From Actinophytocola xanthii (GTDB taxonomy: Bacteria > Actinomycetota > Actinomycetes > Mycobacteriales > Pseudonocardiaceae): a stretch of 64,000 bases of DNA. Below the pieces are notes generated by a model, which saw only the letters and a list, made by a program, of their open reading frames with translations, was not told where the DNA came from and did no database searches. Positions 37,842-47,490 of the stretch are shown in pieces. The translations under genes were made by a program, and so were the position numbers. The stretch is from assembly GCF_001921205.1 (NCBI RefSeq), contig NZ_MSIE01000029.1, positions 62,001 through 126,000 of the forward strand. The letters are read 5' to 3'. How positions within the stretch are numbered: the first letter of the stretch is position 1; every line of letters begins with the position of its first letter.

Positions 37842-39046
37842 CAGCGACCTCCCCCGAGGATGCCGTCGAGGATCCCGGCCAGGCCGCCGCCGCCGGACGA
37901 GCCACCGGAGGGCAGCTCGCCGACCGGCGGCGGGTCGCCGAGGACCGGCAGCGGCAGCTGCGGGAGCGCGGGCCCCTCCTCGCCACCGACCACGTCACCC
38001 ACCACCGGCACCTCGCCCACCAGGTTGCCGATCGGGTTGTTCCGGCTGCGGGAGAGGTTGTCGAGGATCGTCTGCAGGTTGAGGTCGATCTTGGCGTAGA
38101 GGTTGAAGTAGTCCCCGTGCACGCCGTTCACGGCCTCGTCGGTGAACGGCAGGGTGAACAGCAGCTCGAGCGACTTCGGCAGGTCCGCACCGGCCTCGCC
38201 GAGCTTGCGCAGCGACGGTGTCAGCGCCTTGAGGTCGGCGACCAGGTCCTCCTGGCTCGCGTCGACGGTGCGGATCGCGACGTCGGACAGCGCCTGCAGC
38301 GACTGGAGCATCGTGACCAGCTGGCTCCGCTGGTCGGTGAGCACCTTCAGGCCCGGGCCGAGGTTGTCGATCACACCCGCGAGCCGGTCCTTCTCCTCGT
38401 TGAGGGTGCCGGCCAGCCGGTTCACCCCGTCGATGGCCCGGGTGATGTCCGACTTGCTCTCGTCGAGTGTCGACACGAGGGTGTCGACGCTGTCCAGCGT
38501 GCGCCGGAGGTCGGCCTCCTTGCCGGACAGGGCCGCGTTGAGCTCCTGGGCGATGCTCTGCAGCTGCTCGATGCCGCCGCCGTTGAGCAGCATCGACAAC
38601 GCACCGAGCACCTCCTCGATCTCGGTGTTGCGGTTGGTGCGCTCGAGCGGGATCAGCGCGCCGTCGGCGAGCCGGCCGGCGGCCTTCTCCGGGGGCGGCG
38701 GGGAGAGCTCGACGTACTTCTCCCCCAGCAGGCTGGACTGGCGCAGCATCGCGAGCGCGTTGGCCGGCAGCTCCACGTCGCCGTTGACCCGCATCGTCAC
38801 CTCCGCCGTCCAGCCGTCCGGGGCGAGCCGGACGTCCTCCACCCGGCCGACCGGCACCTCGTTGACCTTCACTCCGGACTGCGGGACCAGGTCGAGCACG
38901 TCGGCGAACCGGGCGCGGACAGTGAACGGGTGGTCCCCGAGGTCGGCACCGCCGGGCAGCGGCAGGTCGTAGATGCTCGTGAAGTCCGAGCACCCGGACA
39001 GCGCCAGCGATCCGGCGAGGACGGCGGTGAGAAGGGCCCTGCGCAT
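37841..39046 (-). CDS. mceE: MCE family lipoprotein MceE
   Basis: 401 residues. Begins MRRALLTAVLAGSLALSGCS, a lipoprotein signal with the lipobox LSGC, as in the LprK/MceE position of mycobacterial operons. MCE domain near DHPFTVRARFADVLDLVPQS, then long amphipathic helices and a Gly/Ser-rich C terminus. The ATG overlaps the mceD stop by one base. Likely anchored on the outer face of the membrane. Confidence 0.94.
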   Translation of the reverse strand: MRRALLTAVLAGSLALSGCSDFTSIYDLPLPGGADLGDHPFTVRARFADVLDLVPQSGVKVNEVPVGRVEDVRLAPDGWTAEVTMRVNGDVELPANALAMLRQSSLLGEKYVELSPPPPEKAAGRLADGALIPLERTNRNTEIEEVLGALSMLLNGGGIEQLQSIAQELNAALSGKEADLRRTLDSVDTLVSTLDESKSDITRAIDGVNRLAGTLNEEKDRLAGVIDNLGPGLKVLTDQRSQLVTMLQSLQALSDVAIRTVDASQEDLVADLKALTPSLRKLGEAGADLPKSLELLFTLPFTDEAVNGVHGDYFNLYAKIDLNLQTILDNLSRSRNNPIGNLVGEVPVVGDVVGGEEGPALPQLPLPVLGDPPPVGELPSGGSSGGGGLAGILDGILGGGR

Positions 39047-40236
39047 CAGCTCCCACCTCCCTGTGGGCCGTAGAGCTGGGCCAGTGGCAGCGGAAGCGGC
39101 GGCAGCTGCCCGGACTGGAGCGCGGTCAGCACCTCGGCTGCCGAGGGCAGCGGTACCAGGCCCTCCACCACCGGCGCCAGGCCGTCGCAGGCGTCGGCGA
39201 GCACCGGCGGCAGCTGCGCTGGGGTGCCCTGGCGGACCAGGTTGCAGATCATCACGATCGGCGGTTGGGCGAGCTCGTTGAGGTCGGCCCGGGCGTCGAG
39301 CGTCCCCGAGGAGCCGTTGTAGCTGTTGATGATGTTGGACAGGGCGACCGGCGCGACGTCGAGCACCTCCGACAGGGCGGCCCGCTGGTCGACCAGCACC
39401 TGGGTGACCGAGGCCAGCTTGTCGACGTTGGACCGGAGCCGGGCCCGGTTGTCGTCGATGAACTGCTGCACCGCGCCCAGCGCGATCCCGAGCTGGCGCA
39501 CCGCGGCGGCCAGGTCGTCGCGCTCGTCGGCGAGGAAGCGGCTGACCTCGGCGGCCTGCTCGTTGAACCGGCTCACCTGCTCGTCGGAGGCGGCCAGTGC
39601 CGAGGTGAACCGCTGGAGGTTGTCGACCGTCGCGAACAGGTCCTCGTCGCTGCCGGAGAGCGTCTCGGCCAGCTGCGAGAGCTGGGTGACCGTGGCGTTG
39701 AGCGAGGCCCCGTTGCCGTCGAGGTTGGCCGCGGCGGTGTCCAGCAGGTCGGACAGCGCGCCGTTGGCGTTGGCACCGTTGGGCCCGAGCGTCCTGCTCA
39801 CCCGGTTGAGGCTCGCGTAGAGGTCGTCGACCTCGAGCGGGGTGGCGGTGCGGTCGGGCGGAAGCACGGTCCCCTCGGCCATCACCGGCCCGCCGGTGTA
39901 GGCGGGGGCGAACTGCACGTACCGGTCGCTGACCAGCGACGGCGCGACGATCGCCGCACCCGCCGTCGCCGGGATCCGCACCGAGCGGTCGACCAGCACC
40001 TCCACCCGCACCACGTCGCCCCGCGGCGCCACCGTGTCGACCTCGCCGACCCGCACGCCGAGCACCCGGACGTCGTTGCCCTCGTAGAGGCCGACGACGC
40101 CGGTGAACACCGCGACGTAGCGGCGCTGGTTGGCGTCGACCAGCAGCCACCACAGCGCGGCGGCGACCACCAGACCCATGACGACCGCGATCGTCGCACC
40201 GCGGGTGAGGCCGCGGCCCAGCCGGGACGCCCTCAT
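39046..40236 (-). CDS. mceD: MCE family protein MceD
   Basis: 396 residues from the ATG at 40236, which overlaps the mceC stop (ATGA); a GTG three codons earlier is possible. Membrane anchor GATIAVVMGLVVAAALWWLL, MCE domain YVAVFTGVVGLYEGNDVRVL, then the helical tunnel region and a Pro/Leu-rich end. Confidence 0.92.
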   Translation of the reverse strand: MRASRLGRGLTRGATIAVVMGLVVAAALWWLLVDANQRRYVAVFTGVVGLYEGNDVRVLGVRVGEVDTVAPRGDVVRVEVLVDRSVRIPATAGAAIVAPSLVSDRYVQFAPAYTGGPVMAEGTVLPPDRTATPLEVDDLYASLNRVSRTLGPNGANANGALSDLLDTAAANLDGNGASLNATVTQLSQLAETLSGSDEDLFATVDNLQRFTSALAASDEQVSRFNEQAAEVSRFLADERDDLAAAVRQLGIALGAVQQFIDDNRARLRSNVDKLASVTQVLVDQRAALSEVLDVAPVALSNIINSYNGSSGTLDARADLNELAQPPIVMICNLVRQGTPAQLPPVLADACDGLAPVVEGLVPLPSAAEVLTALQSGQLPPLPLPLAQLYGPQGGGS

Positions 40237-41216
40237 GCCAGGCACCCCGTCGGGTTGACCGAGGCGGTCGACGGTGGGAGCAGGCCGCAGATGTAGTTGT
40301 CGAACCAGTGCCCGTTGCCCACGGCGTTGTTGAACAGCCGGATGAACGGGGCCATGTTCTGGATGCCCTCGGCGAGCGCGTCCTGGTTGCGTTGCAGCAT
40401 GCCGGTCAGCTGGTCCAGGCTCGCCAGAACCGGTGCCAGCTGCTCGTTGTTGTCCTTGACCAGGCCCTGGAGCTCGGTCGCCAGGGCCTGCGTCCCGTCG
40501 AGCAGGGCGGTGATCGCGTCGCGGCGGCGGCTGACCTCGGCGAGCAGCAGGTTGCCGTCCTGGAGCAGCCGGACCACCTCCGCGTCACGTTCGGCCAGCG
40601 TCCTGCTGATCTGCTGGGTGTTGTCGAGCAGCGCGGCCAGCTGCTCGTCGCGCGAGGAGATCGTCTTCGACAGCGCCTGCAGCCCGGTCAGCGCGCCCCG
40701 CACGTCGTCGGGGGTGTCGGCGAAGGTCTCGGCGATCACCTCGAAGCTCTGCGCCAGCTGGGCGGTGTCGATCTGGTTGGTGGTCTCGGCGAGTCCGCGG
40801 AACGCCTCGACGACGTCGTAGGGCGCGGTCGTGCGCTCCCTCGGGATCCGGTCGGCGGGGTCGAGTACGTCACGGCCGGCCGGCTCGAGCGCGAGGTACT
40901 TCTGCCCGAGCACGGTCTTGATCTTGATAGCGGCCGAGGTCCGGTCCCCCACCCAGGCGTCCTTGACCTTGAACGTGACCACCACGCGGTCGCCCTCGAG
41001 CTCGATGTCGGAGACCTTGCCCACCTTCACCCCGGCGATGCGCACCTCGTCGTCCGGCTCGAGCCCGGCGGCCTCGGAGAACTCGGCGCTGTAGCTGGTG
41101 CCGCCGCCGATGATCGGCAGGTCGTCGCTGAACATCGCCACGGTGAACGCGAGGGCGAGCACGACCAGGCCGGCGATCCCGATCGGGATCGGGTTGCGGG
41201 AGCTGAACGACCTCAT
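40233..41216 (-). CDS. mceC: MCE family protein MceC
   Basis: 327 residues from the ATG at 41216 (MRSFSSRNPIPIGIAG), which overlaps the mceB stop by 4 nt. Anchor IGIAGLVVLALAFTVAMFS, MCE domain YSAEFSEAAGLEPDDEVRIA, helical region, and a terminal NGHWFDNYICGLLPPS motif shared by MceB/MceC-type proteins. Confidence 0.92.
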   Translation of the reverse strand: MRSFSSRNPIPIGIAGLVVLALAFTVAMFSDDLPIIGGGTSYSAEFSEAAGLEPDDEVRIAGVKVGKVSDIELEGDRVVVTFKVKDAWVGDRTSAAIKIKTVLGQKYLALEPAGRDVLDPADRIPRERTTAPYDVVEAFRGLAETTNQIDTAQLAQSFEVIAETFADTPDDVRGALTGLQALSKTISSRDEQLAALLDNTQQISRTLAERDAEVVRLLQDGNLLLAEVSRRRDAITALLDGTQALATELQGLVKDNNEQLAPVLASLDQLTGMLQRNQDALAEGIQNMAPFIRLFNNAVGNGHWFDNYICGLLPPSTASVNPTGCLA

Positions 41217-42247
41217 CGCGTGCACCTCTCCGCGCTGGCCGAGGAGATCGGCACGTCGATCGGCTGGGTGATGATGCCGGGGATGCCGACCGAGCCCTCC
41301 GCGGAGCAGAGGAAGAAGTTGAACCAGGAGCCGTAGCTCACCGTCCGGGTCAGCTTCGCGGTCTTCTCCGGCAGGAACTGGATGAAGTGCTCCACCACCT
41401 GCTCGCTGTCGTTGAGGTTGCCGACCAGCCCGCCGAGCGCGGCGATGTCCTGCTTGAGCGGCTCGCGGGCCTCGGTGAGCAGTCCCGCGGTGGTCTCGGC
41501 CAGGCCGCCGAGGGCCTCGACCGCGTCGCCGATCGGCTCCCGGTCCTGGGCCAGGCCGGACACCAGCTGCTGGACCTGGACGACCAGTGTCGACAGCTGG
41601 TCACCGCGGGCGTTGATCGTGTCCAGGGCGCTGTTGAGGTTGCCGATGACCTGCCCGATCACCTGGTCCTTCTCCGCGATCGTGGCGGTCAGGGAGGCGG
41701 TGTGGGCGAGCAGGGACTCGACGGTCCCGCCCTCCCCCTGCAGCACCTGGATGATCTCGTAGGAGAGCTGGTTGACGTCGTCCGGCGAGAGGGCCCGGAA
41801 CAGCGGCTTGAACCCGTTGAACAACTCGGTCAGGTCCAGCGCCGGCCGGGTGCGCTCCAGTGGGATGGTCTCGTCGGGCTCGAGCACGTCGTTGGGGTCG
41901 CCGCCGGTGCCCTGGCCCAGCGTCAGGTAACGCTGGCCGACCAGGTTGCGGAACTTGATCTGCGCGGTGACCGACGCCGGGAGCCTGCGCCCGGACTCCA
42001 CCGAGAACCGCACCTCGGCCTGGGTGCGCTCGACGATCGCGACCTCCTCGACCTGCCCGACCCGCACCCCGGCGATCCGCACGTCGTCGCCGGGCAGCAG
42101 CAGCGTCGCGTCGGTGAACCGGGCCCGGTAGCTCGTGGTCGACCCGAGGTCGACGTTGGCGATGCTGATCGCGAGCACGGCGGTGGCGCCGACCGTGACC
42201 AGGGTGAACACGATCAGCTTGACCAGCGGCGCGACGAGCCCCTTCAC
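41213..42247 (-). CDS. mceB: MCE family protein MceB
   Basis: 344 residues from a GTG at 42247 (VKGLVAPLVKLIVFTLVT), overlapping the mceA stop (GTGA). Membrane anchor, MCE domain YRARFTDATLLLPGDDVRIA, helical region, and the end motif YGSWFNFFLCSAEGSVG. Confidence 0.92.
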   Translation of the reverse strand: MKGLVAPLVKLIVFTLVTVGATAVLAISIANVDLGSTTSYRARFTDATLLLPGDDVRIAGVRVGQVEEVAIVERTQAEVRFSVESGRRLPASVTAQIKFRNLVGQRYLTLGQGTGGDPNDVLEPDETIPLERTRPALDLTELFNGFKPLFRALSPDDVNQLSYEIIQVLQGEGGTVESLLAHTASLTATIAEKDQVIGQVIGNLNSALDTINARGDQLSTLVVQVQQLVSGLAQDREPIGDAVEALGGLAETTAGLLTEAREPLKQDIAALGGLVGNLNDSEQVVEHFIQFLPEKTAKLTRTVSYGSWFNFFLCSAEGSVGIPGIITQPIDVPISSASAERCTR

Positions 42248-43587
42248 CGGAACCGCACCTCCGCACCGCGGTAGAGCGGCCCGACCAGCAGGCTCGACCA
42301 GGCCGGAACGCCCTCCGGCTCGACGCCCAGCCCGGGAGCCAGGATCTGGGCGAGGAAGTCCCGCTCGGCCGGTGAGTTGGGCAGCGAGTCGGACCCTGGG
42401 GCCGGCGCGGCGGACGGGCTGGTCGTGCCGGCGCCCGGCAGCAGGCCGTCCTGGGCCGTGCGGTTCGCCGGGCCGCGCGAGGTGCCGTCGCGCAGCTCCC
42501 CGTCCGGCGGCTGGTCGGGGAACGGGGTCCCCAGCTGGTCGGGGTCGTAGCAACGCGGGCCGCGGTGCTCGTCGAACTCGGGCTCGTCCTCGCCCGGCCG
42601 GTACGGGCCCTTGTCGACGACGACCTCCAGCGTGGCGTGCAGCCCTGGCTGGTCGGTGCCCGCGCCGAACACCGGGTCGGCCGCGTCGACCAGCCGCGCC
42701 ATCTGCTCCAGGAAGCAGGGGTAGGACGGCGAGTACCTGGCCAGCAGCTCCAGCGTGCCGCGAGAGCTGTCGGCGAGCCGGATGAGGTTGTCGGAGTTGG
42801 CCCGCAGGAAGTTCTCCAGATCGCGGCTGGAGGTGGTCAGGTCGGCGAACAACGCACGCAGGGTGTCGCGCTGCTCGGCGATGGTGCGCGAGGTGACCGT
42901 GAGGTCCTCGAGCGCGGCCACGAAGTCGGGCACCGCCTCGGTGTAGGTGTCGCTGACCTGGACCAGGGCCCGCAGGTCGTGGGTCAGCTGCGGCACGTGC
43001 GGGTTGATCTCCTCGACCAGCCGGCCCAGCTCGACGAGGGTCTCACCGAGCCGCTCGCCACGGCCCTCGAGCGCGGTGGAGATCGCGGTCAGCGTCGTCG
43101 AGAGCTTCTGCGGCTGCACGGCCTGCAGCACCGGCAGCAGGTGGTCCAGGGCCTGGGAGAGCTCCACCGCGGGCGCCGAGCGGTCCTGCTCGATCCGGTC
43201 GCCCTCGGCCAGGTGCGCCGGGTCGGGCGCGGGCGGGATCTGCAGCGCCACGTACCGGTCGCCGAACAGGGTCTTGGGCACGAAGCGGGCGGTGACGTTG
43301 CGCGGGATCAGGTCGACCTTGTCCGGGTCCAGCGCCAGCTCCAGCTCCGAGCCCCGCTCGGTGGGTGTGATCGACCGGATCTCGCCGACGATCAGCCCCC
43401 GGACCTTCACGTCGCCGCGCACCTGGAGTTGGTTGCCGAGCTTGTCGGTCGCCAGGTGCACCCGCACGACCGGGGTGAACACCTTCGCGTACACGGCAAC
43501 GGACAGGCCGACCAGCCCGGCGATCACGACGAGGAAGCCGAGGCCCAGCAGTCGGCGGCGGATCGTGGCCATGACCGGGGTCCTCAT
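42244..43587 (-). CDS. mceA: MCE family protein MceA
   Basis: 447 residues; first and longest Mce protein of the operon. Anchor LLGLGFLVVIAGLVGLSVAV, MCE domain VVRVHLATDKLGNQLQVRGD, VKVRGLIVGEIRSI, long helical region, and a Pro-rich C terminus with Cys. The ATG at 43587 overlaps the yrbEB stop (ATGA). Together MceA-F likely form the periplasm-spanning substrate channel. Confidence 0.93.
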   Translation of the reverse strand: MRTPVMATIRRRLLGLGFLVVIAGLVGLSVAVYAKVFTPVVRVHLATDKLGNQLQVRGDVKVRGLIVGEIRSITPTERGSELELALDPDKVDLIPRNVTARFVPKTLFGDRYVALQIPPAPDPAHLAEGDRIEQDRSAPAVELSQALDHLLPVLQAVQPQKLSTTLTAISTALEGRGERLGETLVELGRLVEEINPHVPQLTHDLRALVQVSDTYTEAVPDFVAALEDLTVTSRTIAEQRDTLRALFADLTTSSRDLENFLRANSDNLIRLADSSRGTLELLARYSPSYPCFLEQMARLVDAADPVFGAGTDQPGLHATLEVVVDKGPYRPGEDEPEFDEHRGPRCYDPDQLGTPFPDQPPDGELRDGTSRGPANRTAQDGLLPGAGTTSPSAAPAPGSDSLPNSPAERDFLAQILAPGLGVEPEGVPAWSSLLVGPLYRGAEVRFR

Positions 43588-44423
43588 CCGCCGATCCTCA
43601 CCGTGACCGTGGTCCCCCAGACGGCGAAGCCGATGAAGAAGTTCAGCAGCGCGGCGGTGACGATCGTGGTCCGGACCGAACGGCCGACCGCGACACCCAC
43701 CCCGGCCGGCCCGCCGGAGGCCCGGTAGCCGTAGTAGCAGTGCACCAGGATGATCACCACGGCGAAGATCAGCACCTTGCCGAAGGACCAGAACACGTCC
43801 TCGGGCGGGAGGAACAGGTTGAAGTAGTGGTCGTAGGTGCCGGCCGACTGCCCGTAGAAGTAGACGACGATGGTCCGCGACGCGAGGTAGGAGCTGAGCA
43901 GGCCGATGATGTAGAGCGGGATCACCGCGACGAACCCGGCGATGATCCGCGTGGTCACCAGGAACGGCAGGCTCGGCACCCCCATGACCTCGAGCGCGTC
44001 GATCTCCTCGGAGATCCGCATCGCGCCGAGCTGGGCGGTGAACCCGGCGCCGACCGTCGCCGACAGCGCGAGCCCGGCGACCAGCGGTGCCACCTCGCGG
44101 GTGTTGATGTAGGCCGAGGCGAACCCGGAGAACGCGGCGGTGCCGATCTGGTCCAGCGCGGCGTAGCCCTGCAGGCCGACGACCGTGCCGGTGAACACGG
44201 TCATCCCGATCATCACGCCGATCGTGCCGCCGATCACCGCCAGCGCACCGGAGCCGAAGCTCACCTCGGCCAGGATCCGCATCGTCTCGCGCAGGTAGCG
44301 GCGCAGCGTGCGCGGGATCCAGGCGAGCGCGCGCAGGTAGAACGACAGCTGGTCGCCCAGGGTGTCCAGCCAGGTCAGCGGGGCTGAGGCCACCCGCCGT
44401 GCGGTGTCGGTGAAGGAGGGCAA
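43584..44423 (-). CDS. yrbEB: YrbE/MlaE-family permease YrbEB
   Basis: 279 residues; integral membrane subunit of the Mce importer. Several membrane helices and the MlaE signature region GAGFTAQLGAMRISEEIDAL, followed by EVMGVPSLPFLVTTRI. The start is taken as TTG at 44423, 6 nt after GGGGAG and 2 nt past the yrbEA stop. Confidence 0.93.
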   Translation of the reverse strand: MPSFTDTARRVASAPLTWLDTLGDQLSFYLRALAWIPRTLRRYLRETMRILAEVSFGSGALAVIGGTIGVMIGMTVFTGTVVGLQGYAALDQIGTAAFSGFASAYINTREVAPLVAGLALSATVGAGFTAQLGAMRISEEIDALEVMGVPSLPFLVTTRIIAGFVAVIPLYIIGLLSSYLASRTIVVYFYGQSAGTYDHYFNLFLPPEDVFWSFGKVLIFAVVIILVHCYYGYRASGGPAGVGVAVGRSVRTTIVTAALLNFFIGFAVWGTTVTVRIGG

Positions 44424-44425
44424 GC

Positions 44426-45220
44426 TCAGCTCCCCTTCTGCGGGACGACCGAGAGGTACACGGCGGTCAGCACGAAGTTGACGAAGAACAGCAGCAGGAA
44501 CGTGATCACCACGGACTGGTTGACCGCGTCGCCGACACCCTTCGGCCCGCCCTTGGGGTTCAGGCCGCGGTAGGCCGCGACCACCCCGGCGATGAAGCCG
44601 AAGATCAGCGCCTTGATCTCGCTGATCCACAGGTCCGGCAGCTGGGCGAGGGCGGAGAAGCTGGCGAGGTAGGCACCCGGCGTGCCGCCCTGGAGCACCA
44701 CGTTGAAGAAGTAGCTGCCGAGCACACCGACGACCGACACCAGGCCGTTGAGCAGCACCGCGACCACCATCGTCGCGAGCACCCTCGGCACGACCAGCCG
44801 CTGGATCGGGTTGACGCCGAGCACCTGCATGGCGTCGATCTCCTCGCGGATGGTCCGCGCGCCGAGGTCCGCGCAGATCGCCGAGCCGCCCGCGCCGGCC
44901 ACCATCAGGGCGGTCACCAGCGGCGCCGCCTGCTGGATGATCGCCAGTACCGCCGCCGCGCCGGTGAACGACTGGGCGCCGAGCTGGACGATGAGGTTGC
45001 CCAGCTGCAGGGCGACGACCGCACCGAACGGGATCGCGACGAGCGCCGTCGGCAGGATCGTCACGCTGGCGATGAACCAGCACTGCTGGATGAACTCCCG
45101 CACCTGGAAGGGCCGCCGGAAGGTGTTCACCACGACGTCCAGGGCCAGGGCGAACAGCCGGCCGGTCTCCCGCAGCGCCCCGGCACCGGGGAAGGAAGCC
45201 TGTGCCGTCCGAGCCGTCAT
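44426..45220 (-). CDS. yrbEA: YrbE/MlaE-family permease YrbEA
   Basis: 264 residues from the ATG at 45220, which overlaps the mkl stop (ATGA). Signature GGSAICADLGARTIREEIDA then MQVLGVNPIQRLVVPRV. Pairs with YrbEB as the membrane dimer that couples Mkl ATP hydrolysis to lipid movement. Confidence 0.94.
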   Translation of the reverse strand: MTARTAQASFPGAGALRETGRLFALALDVVVNTFRRPFQVREFIQQCWFIASVTILPTALVAIPFGAVVALQLGNLIVQLGAQSFTGAAAVLAIIQQAAPLVTALMVAGAGGSAICADLGARTIREEIDAMQVLGVNPIQRLVVPRVLATMVVAVLLNGLVSVVGVLGSYFFNVVLQGGTPGAYLASFSALAQLPDLWISEIKALIFGFIAGVVAAYRGLNPKGGPKGVGDAVNQSVVITFLLLFFVNFVLTAVYLSVVPQKGS

Positions 45221-46365
45221 GCACCACCACCGGACCCGTCCGGCGGGTCGGTACGCCAGTTCGACTTCGGCAGCCGGGCGATCTCGGCGGGTGCCTCGCC
45301 GGCGACCGCCTCCGGGGGATGCCATCCGTTGTCCCTGGGGCGAGGCGAGGGACTCGGCCGGCGGGCTACGCCGTAGCGCTCGCGCTCCTCGGGGGTGAGC
45401 GACTCGATGATCCCGTCGCGTGCCTGCTGGGGCAGCGCATGGATGATCCGCATGACCCGGTCCTTACGCCGGCGTACCGCCTGGCGTTCTGGCAGGCCGG
45501 GGGTGGGCTCGAGCTGGGGCACGATGCCGCGCAGATCCTCGTCGAAGCCGTCGGCATGGCCGGCCGCGGCATGCGCGGCCTCAGCGTCCGCGGTGGCCTG
45601 GTCCTTCTCCTCGCTCATCCCGATCGGGCCGATCCGGCGCCCGTTGAGGAACTGGGAGACGACGGGCTCCTCGGAGGTGAGCAGCACCTCCCGCGGCCCG
45701 AACATGACCAGCTCCCGGCGGAACAGCATCCCCAGGTTGTCCGGAACCGTCCTGGCCACGTTGATGTTGTGCGTCACGATCAGGATCGTCGCGTCGATCT
45801 GCGCGTTCAGATCGATCAACAACTGCGACAGGTACGCCGTACGCACCGGGTCCAACCCCGAATCCGGCTCGTCACACAGAATGATCTCCGGGTCCAGCAC
45901 CAGCGCACGCGCCAGGCCCGCCCGCTTGCGCATGCCGCCCGAGATCTCGCCGGGGAGCTTGCGCTCGGCCCCGGCCAGGCCCGTCATGTCGAGCTTCTCG
46001 AGCACGATCCGGCGGATCTCCGCCTCGGACTTCTTCGTGTGCTCACGCAGCGGAAACGCCACGTTGTCGTACAGGTTCATCGACCCGAACAACGCACCGT
46101 CCTGGAACAACACCCCGAACAGCTTCCGGATCTCGTAGAGCTTGCGCTCCGAGCAGGTGACGATGTCGACGCCGTTGATCTCGCAGCGTCCCCGGTCCGG
46201 CTTGAGCAGGCCGATCATCGACTTGAGGAACACCGACTTGCCGGTACCCGACGGACCGAGCATGACGCTGACCTCACCGGGCGGAAGGGTCAGCGTGACG
46301 TCCCGCCAGATGGTCTGCCGTCCGAAGGACTTCGTCAGGCCTTCGATGACCACCTCGGCGCCCAT
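45217..46365 (-). CDS. mkl: Mce transporter ATPase Mkl/MceG
   Basis: 382 residues from ATG 46365, 4 nt after AGGAGG. ABC ATPase: Walker A GPSGTGKS (37-44), signature GEISGGMRKRAGLARAL, Walker B IILCDEPDSGLDP, switch THN. The conserved MlaF/MceG subfamily is indicated by SGLDPVRTAYL and by a C-terminal extension of over 100 residues after the ATPase core. It energises the YrbE-Mce importer. In M. tuberculosis the orthologue is an orphan gene near rplL; here it heads the operon. Confidence 0.94.
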   Translation of the reverse strand: MGAEVVIEGLTKSFGRQTIWRDVTLTLPPGEVSVMLGPSGTGKSVFLKSMIGLLKPDRGRCEINGVDIVTCSERKLYEIRKLFGVLFQDGALFGSMNLYDNVAFPLREHTKKSEAEIRRIVLEKLDMTGLAGAERKLPGEISGGMRKRAGLARALVLDPEIILCDEPDSGLDPVRTAYLSQLLIDLNAQIDATILIVTHNINVARTVPDNLGMLFRRELVMFGPREVLLTSEEPVVSQFLNGRRIGPIGMSEEKDQATADAEAAHAAAGHADGFDEDLRGIVPQLEPTPGLPERQAVRRRKDRVMRIIHALPQQARDGIIESLTPEERERYGVARRPSPSPRPRDNGWHPPEAVAGEAPAEIARLPKSNWRTDPPDGSGGGA

Positions 46366-46451
46366 CGAACCTCCTGCTGGTCGGGTTACATCCAGGTGCA
46401 ACGAGCGGAGAGGACGTAGGTTACTGCCGAGTTAGGTCCGGGGTGGAACGA

Positions 46452-46490
46452 CGTCAGGGCCGGCACCCAGCGTGGGTACCGGCCCTGACG
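46452..46490 (-). terminator. Hairpin after rplL
   Basis: A 12-bp stem (46452-46463 with 46479-46490), one mismatch, then 4 more pairs and a 5-nt loop, lies 19 nt past the rplL stop. It separates the rplJL unit from mkl-mce; the roughly 85 nt from 46366 to 46451 must hold any mkl promoter. Confidence 0.8.
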
Positions 46491-46508
46491 AGGTCGTTCA
46501 GCGGGAGG

Positions 46509-46904
46509 TCACTTGACGCTGACCTTCGCGCCGGCGCCCTCCAGCTTGTCCTTGGCGGCCTCCGCGGCGTCCTTGGCGACCTTCTCCAGGACAGCCTTGG
46601 GAGCGGCCTCGACCAGCTCCTTGGCCTCCTTGAGGCCCAGGCCGGAGACGATCTCGCGGACGACCTTGATGACCTGGATCTTCTTGTCGCCGGCCGACTC
46701 GAGGACGACGTCGAACTCGTCCTGCTCCTCGGCGGCGGCGGCGCCACCGTCACCACCGGCGACGGCGCCGGGGGCGGCGACGGCGACCGGGGCAGCCGCG
46801 GTGACCTCGAAGGTCTCCTCGAACTGCTTCACGAAGGCGGACAGCTCGAGCAGCGTCATCTCCTTGAACGCGTCGAGCAGCTCGTCAGTGCTCAGCTTCG
46901 CCAT
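46509..46904 (-). CDS. rplL: 50S ribosomal protein L7/L12 (bL12)
   Basis: 131 residues; multimeric stalk protein that recruits elongation factors. N-terminal dimer domain [20 protein letters not shown], Ala/Gly hinge, and C-terminal domain [20 protein letters not shown]. Confidence 0.99.
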   Translation of the reverse strand: MAKLSTDELLDAFKEMTLLELSAFVKQFEETFEVTAAAPVAVAAPGAVAGGDGGAAAAEEQDEFDVVLESAGDKKIQVIKVVREIVSGLGLKEAKELVEAAPKAVLEKVAKDAAEAAKDKLEGAGAKVSVK

Positions 46905-46932
46905 GATGGCGTTCCTTTCTCAGGTGGGGTTT

Positions 46933-47490
46933 TCAGCTCTCGGCGGGGGCCGCTTGCTCGGTGGGCGCGTCCTCGGCGGACGCCCTCTTCTCCTGGAGCG
47001 CGGCGGCCAGACGGGCGACCTGCGAGGCCGGCGCGTTGAACAGGCCGGCGGCCTTGGCCAGGTTGCCCTTCATGGCGCCCGCCAGCTTGGCGAGCAGCAC
47101 CTCGCGGGACTCGAGGTCGGCGATCCTGTCGACCTCGTCGACCGTGAGCGGGCGGCCATCCATGTAGCCGCCCTTGATGACCAGGCCCTTGTGCTCCTTG
47201 GCGAAGTCGCGGAGCGCCTTCGCGGCGTCCACCGGCTCACCCTCGACGAACGCGATCGCGGTGGGCCCGACGAACAGGCCGTCCAGGCCCTGCACGTCGG
47301 CGTCCTGCGCGGCGCGCTTGACCAGGGTGTTCTTCGCGACCCGGTACGTCGTGCCCGTGCCGAGAGCGCGACGCAGCGTGGTCAGCTGGGACACGGTGAG
47401 ACCGCTGTACTCGGTGACAACGGCAGCCGAGCTGTTGCGGAACTTGTCCGCGATCTCGGCGACGGACTCAACCTTGCCTGCCTTCGCCAT
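46933..47490 (-). CDS. rplJ: 50S ribosomal protein L10 (uL10)
   Basis: 185 residues from the ATG at 47490 ([17 protein letters not shown]), 4 nt after GAGGAGG; the open frame extends further but not the family. Anchors L7/L12 to 23S rRNA and, as the L10-L12 complex, represses its own mRNA in other bacteria. Ends with an Ala/Glu-rich tail. Confidence 0.98.
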   Translation of the reverse strand: MAKAGKVESVAEIADKFRNSSAAVVTEYSGLTVSQLTTLRRALGTGTTYRVAKNTLVKRAAQDADVQGLDGLFVGPTAIAFVEGEPVDAAKALRDFAKEHKGLVIKGGYMDGRPLTVDEVDRIADLESREVLLAKLAGAMKGNLAKAAGLFNAPASQVARLAAALQEKRASAEDAPTEQAAPAES

